A stretch of DNA of 60,626 bases from UBA2421 sp002343075 (GTDB taxonomy: Bacteria; Planctomycetota; Phycisphaerae; Tepidisphaerales; Tepidisphaeraceae), in the NCBI GenBank assembly GCA_937982565.1, contig CALJLN010000040.1:1-60626 (forward strand). The letters run 5' to 3'. Below, piece by piece: positions 42,490 to 50,858 of this stretch. Positions within the stretch are counted from its first letter, which is position 1, and the number at the start of each line of letters is the position of its first letter. The translations under genes and the position numbers were made by a program. Under the pieces are notes generated by a model. That model worked only from the letters and a program-made list of their open reading frames with translations. It made no database searches and had not been told where the DNA came from.

Positions 42490-44574
42490 ATGCCCGCAGC
42501 CGCTGCAATCACCCTTGATTCACCGACAGAGACGCTAGCTCCGATGACGGCCCGCCGGGTAAAACTGCTGCGCCAACTTGACATTCTCACGCTCGGCGAC
42601 TTGATAGAGCATTTTCCGCACCGATACCAATACGAAGCCGCGGAAGGGTTAATCTCCGATCTTGTTGAAGGGCAGATACACACCGTCCGCGGGGAGGTTG
42701 TCGCATGCGATTACATTGCCGGCCGGGGTAAGCCCCGTTTTGAAGCGACCCTTCAGGATGAAAGCCGCGAGAAACTTGCCGTGGTCTGGTTCAATGGGCA
42801 CTACTTCAGGCGGACCATTCACCCCGGTATTCAGATCCGCGTACAGGGCACCGTACGCATTTTTCGCAACATCCCGCAAATGGCCAACCCAAAGATGCAG
42901 CGGGTGGACTCGGACGACCCGCCGATCGTCGAATCGCGTATTCGCCCGATCTATCCCGCGTCCGCCGATCTCAAGAGCGATGAGATCGAGCGAATCATCG
43001 GCGAACATCTCCCCAGCGCGCTGCCCCTGATCGAAGATTTTTTGGACGAAGATCGAAAGGCGCGACACCAGCTCATCTCGCGCGCCGAAGCATTTCAGCT
43101 TATCCATCAGCCGCAGACGTTGCGCGACGGTCCCCGCGCCCGCCGGCGCCTGATTTATGACGAGTTGCTGTTGATGCAACTCGGGCTGGGCATCAGCAAG
43201 TCGTTACGTGACGGCCGAGTGACCGCGCCGCAGCTAAAGGTGGATAGGATGCTCGACGAGCGCATCCGCCGCCGATTCCCATTTGCATTGACGGCTGCAC
43301 AGACGCGGGCAATTCACCAGATTCTGCGAGACTTGCAATCGGGCGCACCGATGAACAGGCTGCTGCAGGGTGATGTGGGCAGCGGCAAGACGAGTGTGGC
43401 GGTTTATGCCATGCTCGTCGCCGTGGCGAATAAGATGCAGGCGGCAATTCTTGCCCCAACCGAGGTGCTCGCCGAACAACACTACCTCACGCTCTGCAAC
43501 CTCATGAAGGGCAGCAGCGTCAACGTCGGCCTGTTCACACAACGCACGAAGCGGCTGGCCAAGGGGGAACTCAACCGCGCCCTCTCCAATGGCGACTTTC
43601 ACCTCGCCGTCGGCACGCAGGCACTTCTGCAGCAGGATATTGAGTTTGCCAATCTCGGGCTGGTCGTGGTTGATGAGCAACATAAGCTCGGTGTCAAGCA
43701 GCGGGCCAAACTGAAAACCAAGGGATACTCGCCTCATTACCTTGTCATGACAGCCACGCCCATTCCGCGCACGCTCGCTCTATCATACTTCGCCGACTTT
43801 GATTTAAGCGTCATTGATGAATTGCCCCCCGGTCGCACGCCAATCCGCACCAGTCTCTTTCGCAGCGATCAGTCTACGCCCGCCTGGGATTTTGTACGGA
43901 AGCAGATCGAGGCGGGTCGTCAAGCGTATGTCGTGCTCCCGCAGATTGAGGAATCGCCGACGGAAGACATCAAATCAGTAAAGGCCGAGTACGATCGACT
44001 TCGAAAGGGGCCGCTCGAAGGACTCACGCTGGCCATGTTGCACGGCGAACTATCGACCGAAGAGAAGCAGGCTGTGATGCAGGAGTTTCGGTCGGGCACA
44101 ACGCAAGTCCTTGTTGCCACCACGGTTATCGAAGTTGGTGTCGACGTCGTTAATGCAACCGTGATGGTAATTGAGTCGGCGGAGCGGTTTGGGTTGGCGC
44201 AGTTGCATCAGCTTCGGGGTCGTGTCGGTAGAGGCGAACACGAGAGCTTCTGCATTCTCATCAGCGACACCCAAACCGATGCCGCGGTCGAGCGGTTGCA
44301 GGCGATGTGCCGCACCAACGACGGATTTGAGATTGCCGAGATTGATCTCCAGCAGCGCGGCCCGGGCGAGTTTTTCGGCACGCGCCAATCGGGGTTGCCC
44401 GAGATGAAACTGGCCGACATCACACGCGAAATCGAGCTTCTGCAGATTTGTCGGGAAGACGCCAAAGAAATTCTCACCGCCGACCCGCGCCTCGCCGCCA
44501 GTTCGCGACGGACACTTCGAAATGCCCTGGTCAAACAGTTCGGCGACACAATTCAGCTCGCTGCAATTGGCTGA
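42490..44574 (+). CDS. recG: ATP-dependent DNA helicase RecG
   Basis: 694 aa. An N-terminal wedge (OB-fold) domain (LISDLVEGQIHTVRGEVV...FEATLQDESREKLAVVWFNGHY) is followed by superfamily 2 motifs. These are GDVGSGKTSVA (Walker A Lys near residue 299), APTEVLAEQHY, DEQHKLGVKQR, MTATPIPRTLAL and FGLAQLHQLRGRVGRG. A C-terminal block, LQQRGPGEFFGTRQSG, ends the recognised region. It remodels stalled replication forks and Holliday junctions. The ATG at 42490 matches family length. It overlaps the Amt-like gene by 22 bases at their 3' ends. Confidence 0.97.
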   Translation: MPAAAAITLDSPTETLAPMTARRVKLLRQLDILTLGDLIEHFPHRYQYEAAEGLISDLVEGQIHTVRGEVVACDYIAGRGKPRFEATLQDESREKLAVVWFNGHYFRRTIHPGIQIRVQGTVRIFRNIPQMANPKMQRVDSDDPPIVESRIRPIYPASADLKSDEIERIIGEHLPSALPLIEDFLDEDRKARHQLISRAEAFQLIHQPQTLRDGPRARRRLIYDELLLMQLGLGISKSLRDGRVTAPQLKVDRMLDERIRRRFPFALTAAQTRAIHQILRDLQSGAPMNRLLQGDVGSGKTSVAVYAMLVAVANKMQAAILAPTEVLAEQHYLTLCNLMKGSSVNVGLFTQRTKRLAKGELNRALSNGDFHLAVGTQALLQQDIEFANLGLVVVDEQHKLGVKQRAKLKTKGYSPHYLVMTATPIPRTLALSYFADFDLSVIDELPPGRTPIRTSLFRSDQSTPAWDFVRKQIEAGRQAYVVLPQIEESPTEDIKSVKAEYDRLRKGPLEGLTLAMLHGELSTEEKQAVMQEFRSGTTQVLVATTVIEVGVDVVNATVMVIESAERFGLAQLHQLRGRVGRGEHESFCILISDTQTDAAVERLQAMCRTNDGFEIAEIDLQQRGPGEFFGTRQSGLPEMKLADITREIELLQICREDAKEILTADPRLAASSRRTLRNALVKQFGDTIQLAAIG

Positions 44575-45641
44575 TCGCGCGGCCGCCATGCACTGAGTCG
44601 AACAAGCGTGGAAAAAAGAATCGCCGCACAAATCCCCATGCCGCTGCAGATTGCGAAGCCGGATAGCTGCACCAGGAGTTGCACCAGCATGGAGTCAGGA
44701 TCGCGCCCGTAAGGCACCGCGAGCAGGGTGGCGATCAGCCCGCCGAGCCAGACGGTGACGGAAAAATCGCCGGCAGGCCCGCGGGCGAGGATTTGTCGTG
44801 CCGACACAATCAACGGCGAGCCGATTACACCGACGATGAGCCCCACCGCCACCGCCGAGCCGACCGGCACGCGCCCGGCGACCGCCGAAGTGCATGCTGC
44901 GGCTAGGCTTATCGCCCCCAGCACGCCCAGCGGCCCGAACTCGCGCCGCAAAACCTTCGCCAGCACCATCGCCACCACCGCTGCGACCGTCATCGCGCGC
45001 AAACCGTTGAGCATGCCCGAAATGGGAGTAGCCGGCGACTGCATGACGCCCGCAGTCGCCAGAAGTGCACACCACCCGACCACGAGCAGCATTCCCGCAA
45101 CGCCCGTCGCCGCTGGCGTCGCACGGATGAACTCACTGGTTTGACCCTCGCGCCACCGGTCAGCACAGAGCCGCATCGCGGTGGTCGTCAATGCCCCACC
45201 CAGCGAAAGCAAAACCGTCGCGCCGCCGATATCAATCAATCCCGCGCGGCGGAGCGGGCCGAACCAGATGAGTTTCGCCGCGACTGGAAACAACAGCCCG
45301 GCCACCAGTGCCGATATCATCACGATCGCGACGACCGAGGCTGCGCGCAGCGACGTTCCGATGATGCCCGCCAGCAGCATCGCCAGCATCGCATGGTGAA
45401 ACGATGCTCCATCAAGATTCTGAAACCAGAGTCGCGATGAATCGAGTGAAAACAGCGGCTCTGCATCCCCTTGCAGCACAGCCGCACCGATCAGCCCAAA
45501 GGTCAGGCCCGCCGAGCCAAATGCCGCACCGAGCCGCCTCCAGACGGCGGCACCCGGCTCGAATGCGCCCGCTACAAGCGCCAAGGCAATGGGAAGCAGC
45601 AGAATCATCGCACTGCCGAGTGTAAACGGGTTGAGTTCCAT
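44553..45641 (-). CDS. Amt-like membrane protein, divergent
   Basis: 362 aa with about ten membrane helices. Two regions follow the ammonium transporter pattern. GLIDIGGATVLLSLGGALTT lies where Amt has G-x-x-D-F-A-G-G-x-V-V-H. LGAISLAAACTSAVAGRVPVGSAVAVGLIVGVIGSPL corresponds to the Amt AGLVAITP...IGxxAG region (positions about 235-275). The twin pore histidines of true Amt proteins are not evident, since the first position is replaced by Leu/Ser. It may be a sensor-like or non-transporting paralogue. The assignment is from pattern only. Confidence 0.5.
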   Translation of the reverse strand: MELNPFTLGSAMILLLPIALALVAGAFEPGAAVWRRLGAAFGSAGLTFGLIGAAVLQGDAEPLFSLDSSRLWFQNLDGASFHHAMLAMLLAGIIGTSLRAASVVAIVMISALVAGLLFPVAAKLIWFGPLRRAGLIDIGGATVLLSLGGALTTTAMRLCADRWREGQTSEFIRATPAATGVAGMLLVVGWCALLATAGVMQSPATPISGMLNGLRAMTVAAVVAMVLAKVLRREFGPLGVLGAISLAAACTSAVAGRVPVGSAVAVGLIVGVIGSPLIVSARQILARGPAGDFSVTVWLGGLIATLLAVPYGRDPDSMLVQLLVQLSGFAICSGMGICAAILFSTLVRLSAWRPRDQPIAAS

Positions 45642-45758
45642 GCCGGGCGATGGGTTTTATCGCATTGCTCTTCAGGTCTCAATCGCGCGCTCACGGCGCG
45701 CGGTGCCCGCGTGCAATACCTCCGCCGGTTTCCCGCGACGGCATGGGGGCTTTCGTCA

Positions 45759-45786
45759 GAATCATGCTATTCTCACAGCATGATTC
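45759..45786. promoter_or_regulatory. 10-bp perfect inverted repeat over a start codon
   Basis: GAATCATGCT at 45759-45768 and AGCATGATTC at 45777-45786 are exact complements around an 8-base spacer. The right arm contains the ATG (45780) of the DUF3891 gene. It could be an operator or an mRNA hairpin that hides the start. Confidence 0.5.
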
Positions 45787-46631
45787 GCCGGCAGGTCGAT
45801 CACGAGTGGTGGCTCTTCGCGCAGCACGATCACGCGGCGCTCGCGGGTGATTTTGCCGCGCAACTCGGCGGGCAGGTGCGACCGCTCGAACGCGAAGTCC
45901 TTGCCGCAACCCGCAACCACGACGTAGGCTGGATCGAGCCCGATGCCGCCACCAGCATCAACTCACAAGGCCAACCGGTTGACGTCTTTGAAACGCCCAT
46001 TGAATCCGCTCTGACCACCTGGCGGCAATCGAGCCTCCTCGGCCATCAGGCGCTTGGCGATTACGGCGGGTTGCTGGTGAGCTGCCATTCGCTCGCTCTC
46101 TCGGCACATGCCGCCAAGGGTGCGTTTGCGAGTAAGCCCGGCCGGGCTGCCGACTTGCCGCTGCACTTCAGGGTCAACAAGTTCCAGCACGCCGAGATAG
46201 AGCTGCAGGAACAGATCCGCCGGCGACTCGGAATGCGACTCGACGCGCCCCTCACCTGCGGCCTGGCGCTGGAATCCATCGAACCGCGCGAGCAGCAGTT
46301 GGTTTACGACTACCGCTGGCTGGCGGGCATGGATCAGCTTTCGCTCGATGTGCTTTGCAGCAGCGTGGTGTTTCCGGTGCTGGCGCAGGTTACTACCGCC
46401 CCGGGGCTTTCGCCGCAGCAATATCATGTGACACGGCTCGACCTTCACCGTGCCTGTGTGCGCCCGTGGCCGTTCGTGGGCGAGGCGGTGACCGCGCGCA
46501 TTCCCTTCCGAAGGCTCCCCGCAACGCCGTTTCAATCCGACGAAGCCCTGCGCGGCGCGCTGCGCAACGCAGCGGTCGAACAGCTTGCCGTCGAGCTGAT
46601 TCCCACCAGCCCGCTCGCCGCATCGGCATAA
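45780..46631 (+). CDS. DUF3891 family protein
   Basis: 283 aa. The opening MIRRQVDHEWWLFAQHDHAALAGDFA, NHDVGW and later SLLGHQALGDYGGLLVSCHS, with VNKFQHAEIELQEQ, fit DUF3891. This is an all-helical, probably HD-like protein family with several conserved histidines and aspartates but no known function. The ATG is the only start that removes unrelated upstream sequence, and no classical ribosome-binding site is visible. An inverted repeat spans the start. It is divergent from the Amt-like gene. Confidence 0.8.
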   Translation: MIRRQVDHEWWLFAQHDHAALAGDFAAQLGGQVRPLEREVLAATRNHDVGWIEPDAATSINSQGQPVDVFETPIESALTTWRQSSLLGHQALGDYGGLLVSCHSLALSAHAAKGAFASKPGRAADLPLHFRVNKFQHAEIELQEQIRRRLGMRLDAPLTCGLALESIEPREQQLVYDYRWLAGMDQLSLDVLCSSVVFPVLAQVTTAPGLSPQQYHVTRLDLHRACVRPWPFVGEAVTARIPFRRLPATPFQSDEALRGALRNAAVEQLAVELIPTSPLAASA

Positions 46632-46689
46632 CACTGCTTCCATATTGCATAAGAGTTGTGTAAGACTTGGATAGTCACGGAGGTTTTAC

Positions 46690-48339
46690 TTGTCCAAATC
46701 GGTCCCGCCGCCCGAACCGCTCGACTATGCCCCCGCCGCCCGACCGGCCCTCAATCCGTGGCTGTTCGTGCCTGTACTCTACTTCATGCAGTTTCTGCCC
46801 AACGGTCTGGTCACATCGTTGTTTGCCGCGGTATACAAGAGTTTGGGCGTCGAAAACCTGAAGATCGCGATGTGGACCGGGCTGGCATCGCTGCCGTGGA
46901 CTTTCAAGATGTTCTGGGGGCCGCTGGTTGATCTCAATTCCACCAAGCGCCGCTGGACGTGCGCGATGCAGGCCGCGATCACCGTCGTTCTGCTGCTCAC
47001 CGCCGGTGCGATAGCGACGCCGCAGTTCTTCGTCCTGACTGTCATCGCGATGTTTCTCATGGCCACCCTCTCGGCCACGCACGACATCGCTTGCGACGGG
47101 CTTTACCTCATGTCGCTCGACAAACAGCGGCAGGCGGCATTCAGCGGCGTGATGGGGGCTGCATCGCGATTGGGCCGGCTGTTTGTTGATTCGATTCTGG
47201 TTGTCTTCGCGGGCTACCTGATTAACCGGGGCTTGGAGGCGCAATCGGCGTGGATGATCGCGCTGGGCATCGCCGCAGGGATGTATGCTGCAGGCGCGGT
47301 TTGGAACTTCTTTGTCCTTCCCCGCCCCGCCGCCGACAAGCCCGCCGCCGACATTCCCACCGAAGAGCGGCTGCGCAACATCTGGCGCACGCTCGCCATC
47401 ATCGCCGCCGGTGTGACGCTCTATTTCCTGATCTCCGCAACGATCGAGTTCATCGGATACGGCGTCTTTCGCTCCCTCCACGGCAACACCTTTGATGCCG
47501 CCATGGCGATGACAGACCCTGAATTGCGAAAGGCGGCGCTCACTGCGCTACCCAAGCCGCGCGTGCCCGCCAACTGGCACATGACCGCCGACGCGCTGCG
47601 CACGCAGGCCACCATCCTCATCGCGGGTCTCGGCCTGTTGCCGGTCTGTGCGCTGATCATTCGCAAGCTGGTTCGTAACACGACGATGGGCGATGCGTTT
47701 GTGAGCTATGCCCGCCAGCCCGGTTTTGCCGCGATTTTGTCATTCATCATGTTCTACCGGTTTGGCGAGGCGATGATCTTCGCCATGACCTCGCTATTCG
47801 TCCTCGATGCGCGCGATGCCGGCGGGATGGGGATGACGCTCGGCCAGCTCGGCATGGTCAAGGGCCTCGGCCAGCCCATCGGCCTCATGCTCGGCGGGCT
47901 GCTCGGCGGATGGTGGATCTCCAGGGTCGGCCTCCGAAAGGCATTCTGGCTGCTGATGATCTGCCTGCACACGCCCAACCTGCTCTATGTCTGGACGGCC
48001 TACACGCTTCCCCATCCAAACTGGCTTTACCCGGTCGTGTTCATTGACGCGTTCGGCTACGGCGTCGGGTTTGCCGGTTATTTTGTCTTCCTCATGCAGG
48101 TGGCCCAGCGCGGACGATTCGTCACAAGCCACTACGCCATCGGCACGGGACTGGGCGCGCTGTTCATCACCTTCGCAACCATCGCCGCGGGCATTGTACA
48201 ATCCGTGTTTGGCTATACCGGTGTGTTCATCGGTGCGTGCATCATGACCATCCCCGGAACGCTGGTGCTGCTGTTCATCCCGCTCGACGAAGAGCAGTCC
48301 CGGGCGCTGGCCGGGCAAGCCAGGAAGGAACACGGATGA
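46690..48339 (+). CDS. MFS transporter, AmpG/PUCC-like
   Basis: 549 aa with about twelve membrane helices. PWTFKMFWGPLVDLNSTKRR and CDGLYLMSLDKQRQAAFSGVMGAASRLGRL match the AmpG-type branch of the major facilitator family, which imports muropeptides. Two long hydrophilic loops (about 215-235 and 265-300) are unusual. The substrate is inferred only. Start is TTG, supported by GGAGG six bases upstream. The end overlaps the next start as ATGA, so it is co-translated with the MoaB/Mog gene. Confidence 0.82.
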   Translation: MSKSVPPPEPLDYAPAARPALNPWLFVPVLYFMQFLPNGLVTSLFAAVYKSLGVENLKIAMWTGLASLPWTFKMFWGPLVDLNSTKRRWTCAMQAAITVVLLLTAGAIATPQFFVLTVIAMFLMATLSATHDIACDGLYLMSLDKQRQAAFSGVMGAASRLGRLFVDSILVVFAGYLINRGLEAQSAWMIALGIAAGMYAAGAVWNFFVLPRPAADKPAADIPTEERLRNIWRTLAIIAAGVTLYFLISATIEFIGYGVFRSLHGNTFDAAMAMTDPELRKAALTALPKPRVPANWHMTADALRTQATILIAGLGLLPVCALIIRKLVRNTTMGDAFVSYARQPGFAAILSFIMFYRFGEAMIFAMTSLFVLDARDAGGMGMTLGQLGMVKGLGQPIGLMLGGLLGGWWISRVGLRKAFWLLMICLHTPNLLYVWTAYTLPHPNWLYPVVFIDAFGYGVGFAGYFVFLMQVAQRGRFVTSHYAIGTGLGALFITFATIAAGIVQSVFGYTGVFIGACIMTIPGTLVLLFIPLDEEQSRALAGQARKEHG

Positions 48340-48845
48340 GCGCCGAACAACACCGCGCCTGCGGAAAGGCCATCGTGGCCCGCTGCGCCGTCGTCACACT
48401 CAGCGATACGCGCGACGAGTCAACCGATCGATCCGGCGCCGCCGTCAAAGCGGGGTTAGCCGCTGCCGGGCACGCCGTGGCGCATTACCAGATCATCAAG
48501 GATGAGCCTTCCGACCTGCGCGCCGTTCTCACCCAACTGCTCGCCCGCGATGACATTGATGCCGTCATTACCAACGGCGGCACGGGCATCGCGGCGCGCG
48601 ACCAGACCATCCCCGTTGTTGAGTCAATCATCTCGCTCCCCCTGCCCGGCTTTGGCGAGTTGTTTCGCATGCTCAGCTACGAACAAGTCGGTGCCGCCGC
48701 CATGCTCAGTCGCGCCGTCGGCGGCGCGGTGAACAGCAAACTGCTGTTTGCCCTGCCCGGCAGCACCAAGGCGGTCGAACTTGCGATGCAAAAACTGATC
48801 GGCCCCGAACTCGGCCACCTGATTAACCACCTTCGCAAGGCGTAA
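48336..48845 (+). CDS. MoaB/Mog-like molybdenum cofactor biosynthesis protein
   Basis: 169 aa. The fold blocks CAVVTLSDTRDESTDRSG, ITNGGTGIAARDQTIPVVE and FALPGSTKAVELAM are characteristic of MoaB/Mog, which adenylates molybdopterin before molybdenum insertion. Which of MoaB or Mog cannot be settled by eye. The ATG overlaps the transporter stop by four bases and has AGGAA upstream. No other molybdenum cofactor genes are in the window. Confidence 0.9.
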   Translation: MSAEQHRACGKAIVARCAVVTLSDTRDESTDRSGAAVKAGLAAAGHAVAHYQIIKDEPSDLRAVLTQLLARDDIDAVITNGGTGIAARDQTIPVVESIISLPLPGFGELFRMLSYEQVGAAAMLSRAVGGAVNSKLLFALPGSTKAVELAMQKLIGPELGHLINHLRKA

Positions 48846-48912
48846 CGAAAACCCCACACGCGCCAACTTGACGCCCGCCATCCATGCAATAAACTTCACG
48901 CTGGTCCTACAC

Positions 48913-48985
48913 GCCCCCATCGTCTAGTGGCCCAGGACATCTGGTTCTCAGCCAGAGAACAGGGGTTCGACTCCCCTTGGGGGTA
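48913..48985 (+). tRNA. tRNA-Glu (anticodon CTC)
   Basis: Acceptor stem GCCCCCA (48913-48919) pairs with TGGGGGT (48978-48984) with one G-T pair, then discriminator A. The D arm reads CGTCTAGTGGCCCAGGACA, as in glutamate tRNAs. Anticodon stem TCTGG/CCAGA encloses TTCTCAG, giving CTC. The T arm AGGGG-TTCGACT-CCCCT is perfect. CCA is not encoded. Confidence 0.95.
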
Positions 48986-49117
48986 CTCCGCGGCCCGCGA
49001 GAAACCCGGCCGCAATCGCCCCAAACGCCCCCGGCCGCAGCCCATGCCCCTGCGTGAGCAAGTTATTCCCTGGCTGCACCCGCCCCTCCCTTCCGCAGCC
49101 GCCTGAATGACATCAAC

Positions 49118-49285
49118 CAGCGCCCGAAATACGTCTTTCAGCGCCTAAAATACGTCTTTCAGCGCCTGAAATACGTCTTTCAGCGCCTGAAATACGTCCC
49201 GCAGCGACTAAAATACGTCTTTCAGCGGCTAAAATACGTCCCTCAGCCGCTGAAATACGTCCCGCAGCGGCTAAGGGACGTCTTT
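49118..49285 (+). repeat. Tandem array of eight 21-bp repeats
   Basis: Eight contiguous copies of a 21-bp unit begin at 49118, 49139, 49160, 49181, 49202, 49223, 49244 and 49265, with no spacers. CAG at the start and ACGTC near the end are invariant. Each unit holds the partial dyad AAATACGTCTTT, and unit junctions form TTTCAG-CGC-CTGAAA, a 15-bp dyad that is perfect at two junctions. The period equals two turns of B-DNA. On the plus strand the array is one open frame encoding QRLKYVF heptads. Several differences between units fall at third codon positions, but no ATG, GTG or TTG start precedes it in frame. Confidence 0.9.
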
Positions 49286-49616
49286 CTGTGGATGAATTCC
49301 GCCCGCTTTCTCGTGTAATCCGCCCGCAGAACGCTGATTCACGGGTTTTATGGGCGCGTCCCGATAACTGCGCCCAAGCCCAGCAGCGGACAAACGCGCC
49401 CGCCCCCGCCGGGCGAAGCCAACGAGCGACCCGGCCGCGCCAGATATCGCCCCCGCCCAGCCACGCCAGTCCAGATAACAGCCCGCCCCAACGCGCGTGC
49501 GACTACGCCAGCGGTTGACAGGCCAAGACTCTAGCGTCACGCTACCTACGGCGGTCGCGTCACGTTAATCGACGCGGGCGGTCGGGGGCATCGGTATTTA
49601 GTTTGCGGGAGGACTC
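49286..49616. other. GC-rich stretch with no recognised gene
   Basis: Between the tandem array and the nuclease-fold gene I see no convincing coding frame. TTGACA occurs at 49515-49520 but has no good -10 at the right spacing. GCGTCACG occurs twice, once on either side of 49550. The minus-strand frame across 49271-49540 is arginine- and glycine-rich in a way typical of random GC-rich DNA. Confidence 0.5.
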
Positions 49617-50093
49617 GTGAAGGGACAGCTGTCGGGAATGCGAGGCGTCTATCTCACCGCGGCGGAGTTGTCGCGGCTTGGCTTCATCGCCTCTCCAACA
49701 TCCCGCAGCGCGCTGGCAGCGGATATCCTCGTCACCGATCAGGCATGCCAGAGAGCACTCTCGGTCCAAGTGAAAACCAACTCGACCGCCGCGACCTTTT
49801 GGTTGGTCGGGAGGCACACGCCCGTTTCGGACACTCACGTTTACGTTTTGGTGAACCTTCAGTCCAAGGACGGCCCGGCGCCCGAGTATTTCGTCGTGCC
49901 GAGCAGCGTGGTGAAAGAGCGAACCGTCTACAGCAAGCACCCGAAGTCGGAGTTCTGGTCGGTTTACCGCAAGGACATTCTCGACTTCCGAGACAAGTGG
50001 GATGTGTTTGGCGATCCGCGAGCCGAACTTCAAGTCGAGGAAAAGAGCGTGTCGGATGAAGTCAGAACATCCGGCGATGCGGCCGCAGGCTAA
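49617..50093 (+). CDS. Predicted PD-(D/E)xK nuclease-like protein
   Basis: 158 aa. RGVYLTAAELSRLGFIAS, AADILVTD and LSVQVKTNS follow the order helix, D, and (E/Q)xK of small restriction-endonuclease-fold proteins: Asp near residue 36 and Q-x-K near 51-53. A WSVYRKDILDFRDKWDVF helix follows. Such stand-alone domains occur in mobile introns, restriction systems and housekeeping proteins of unknown role. The GTG start has GGGAGG four bases upstream, a very strong ribosome-binding site. It is the first gene after the 21-bp array. Confidence 0.5.
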   Translation: MKGQLSGMRGVYLTAAELSRLGFIASPTSRSALAADILVTDQACQRALSVQVKTNSTAATFWLVGRHTPVSDTHVYVLVNLQSKDGPAPEYFVVPSSVVKERTVYSKHPKSEFWSVYRKDILDFRDKWDVFGDPRAELQVEEKSVSDEVRTSGDAAAG

Positions 50094-50205
50094 CCAAACG
50101 AGGCAATGGACCGGCCCCGCGTTGAGCGTTGCGGTAGTGTGAAGCCGGGTAGTGCGGCGCCGGCCGTTGAACGTTGATCCGTTATCCTGCCAAGTGAACG
50201 CGAAC

Positions 50206-50727
50206 ATGGTGATCCTCAAGACCATCACTGCCGCCTCCGTTGCCAGCTTCAAGGCTGTGCGGTTGAGCGCGTTGAAGGACACCCCTTCGGCGTTCGGCTC
50301 CACCTTCGCAAAGGAGTCGCGATTGTCCGACGCGGATTGGCAGCGGCGTGTAGCGCAGTGGAACGGCGATCGATCGATCGGTCTGCTGGCCTGGGACGGA
50401 GATCGCCCCTGCGGAATCGCCGCGGGCTTCCTGGATGAGGGGCAAACGACCAAGGCGCATCTGGTGTCGATGTGGGTCGCACCGTCGGATCGCGGGCGCG
50501 GCCTGGGCCGATTGCTTGTCGAAGGCATTATCGATTGGGCGTGCAACCGTCGCGCCGAGACGTTGTGCCTGATGGTTACGTCGAACAACGACGTTGCGAC
50601 GCGCTTCTACGAGCGGTTAGGCTTCAGGAAGACTGGCCGGACAGAACCGTACCCGAATGATCCCACACTGGCGGAGTTCGAGATGGCCCGGGCCATCGGA
50701 CAGACTGCCGACCCGACGGCGGGATAA
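50206..50727 (+). CDS. GNAT N-acetyltransferase
   Basis: 173 aa. The acetyl-CoA motif VAPSDRGRGLGRLLVEGIIDWA (motif A) and NNDVATRFYERLGFRKTGRT (motif B) identify the GNAT fold. N-terminal SALKDTPSAFGSTFAKE is typical of a large uncharacterised branch. Substrate unknown. The ATG at 50206 removes an unrelated upstream extension; no strong ribosome-binding site. The stop codon lies in the loop of a short hairpin (50717-50734, CGGCGGG/CCCGCCG). Confidence 0.88.
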   Translation: MVILKTITAASVASFKAVRLSALKDTPSAFGSTFAKESRLSDADWQRRVAQWNGDRSIGLLAWDGDRPCGIAAGFLDEGQTTKAHLVSMWVAPSDRGRGLGRLLVEGIIDWACNRRAETLCLMVTSNNDVATRFYERLGFRKTGRTEPYPNDPTLAEFEMARAIGQTADPTAG

Positions 50728-50743
50728 CCCGCCGATGCAGTGG

Positions 50744-50795
50744 ACCGTGCCGGCGGGTGAGCTGCTTGTGGTTCAAGAGCCGGCACGGTGCCGGC
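50744..50795. repeat. GC-rich inverted repeats after the GNAT gene
   Basis: ACCGTGCCGGC at 50744-50754 and GCCGGCACGGT at 50779-50789 are exact inverted copies 24 bases apart. The right arm extends into a 17-bp near-palindrome, GCCGGCACGGTGCCGGC (50779-50795). It has the look of a dispersed REP-like element and lies between two unrelated genes. Confidence 0.55.
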
Positions 50796-50858
50796 CCGGC
50801 CGGTGATGGGCATTACGTTTCCGATCAGTTTCAACATACTCACACGAGGAGCAACCCC

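Noticed and set aside
49118..49285. CRISPR array
   Set aside because: Repeats are directly contiguous without spacers and there are no cas genes.
49271..49540. 89-residue minus-strand frame in the gap after the tandem array
   Set aside because: Arg/Gly/Ala-rich composition without ribosome-binding site or family; likely random GC-rich frame.
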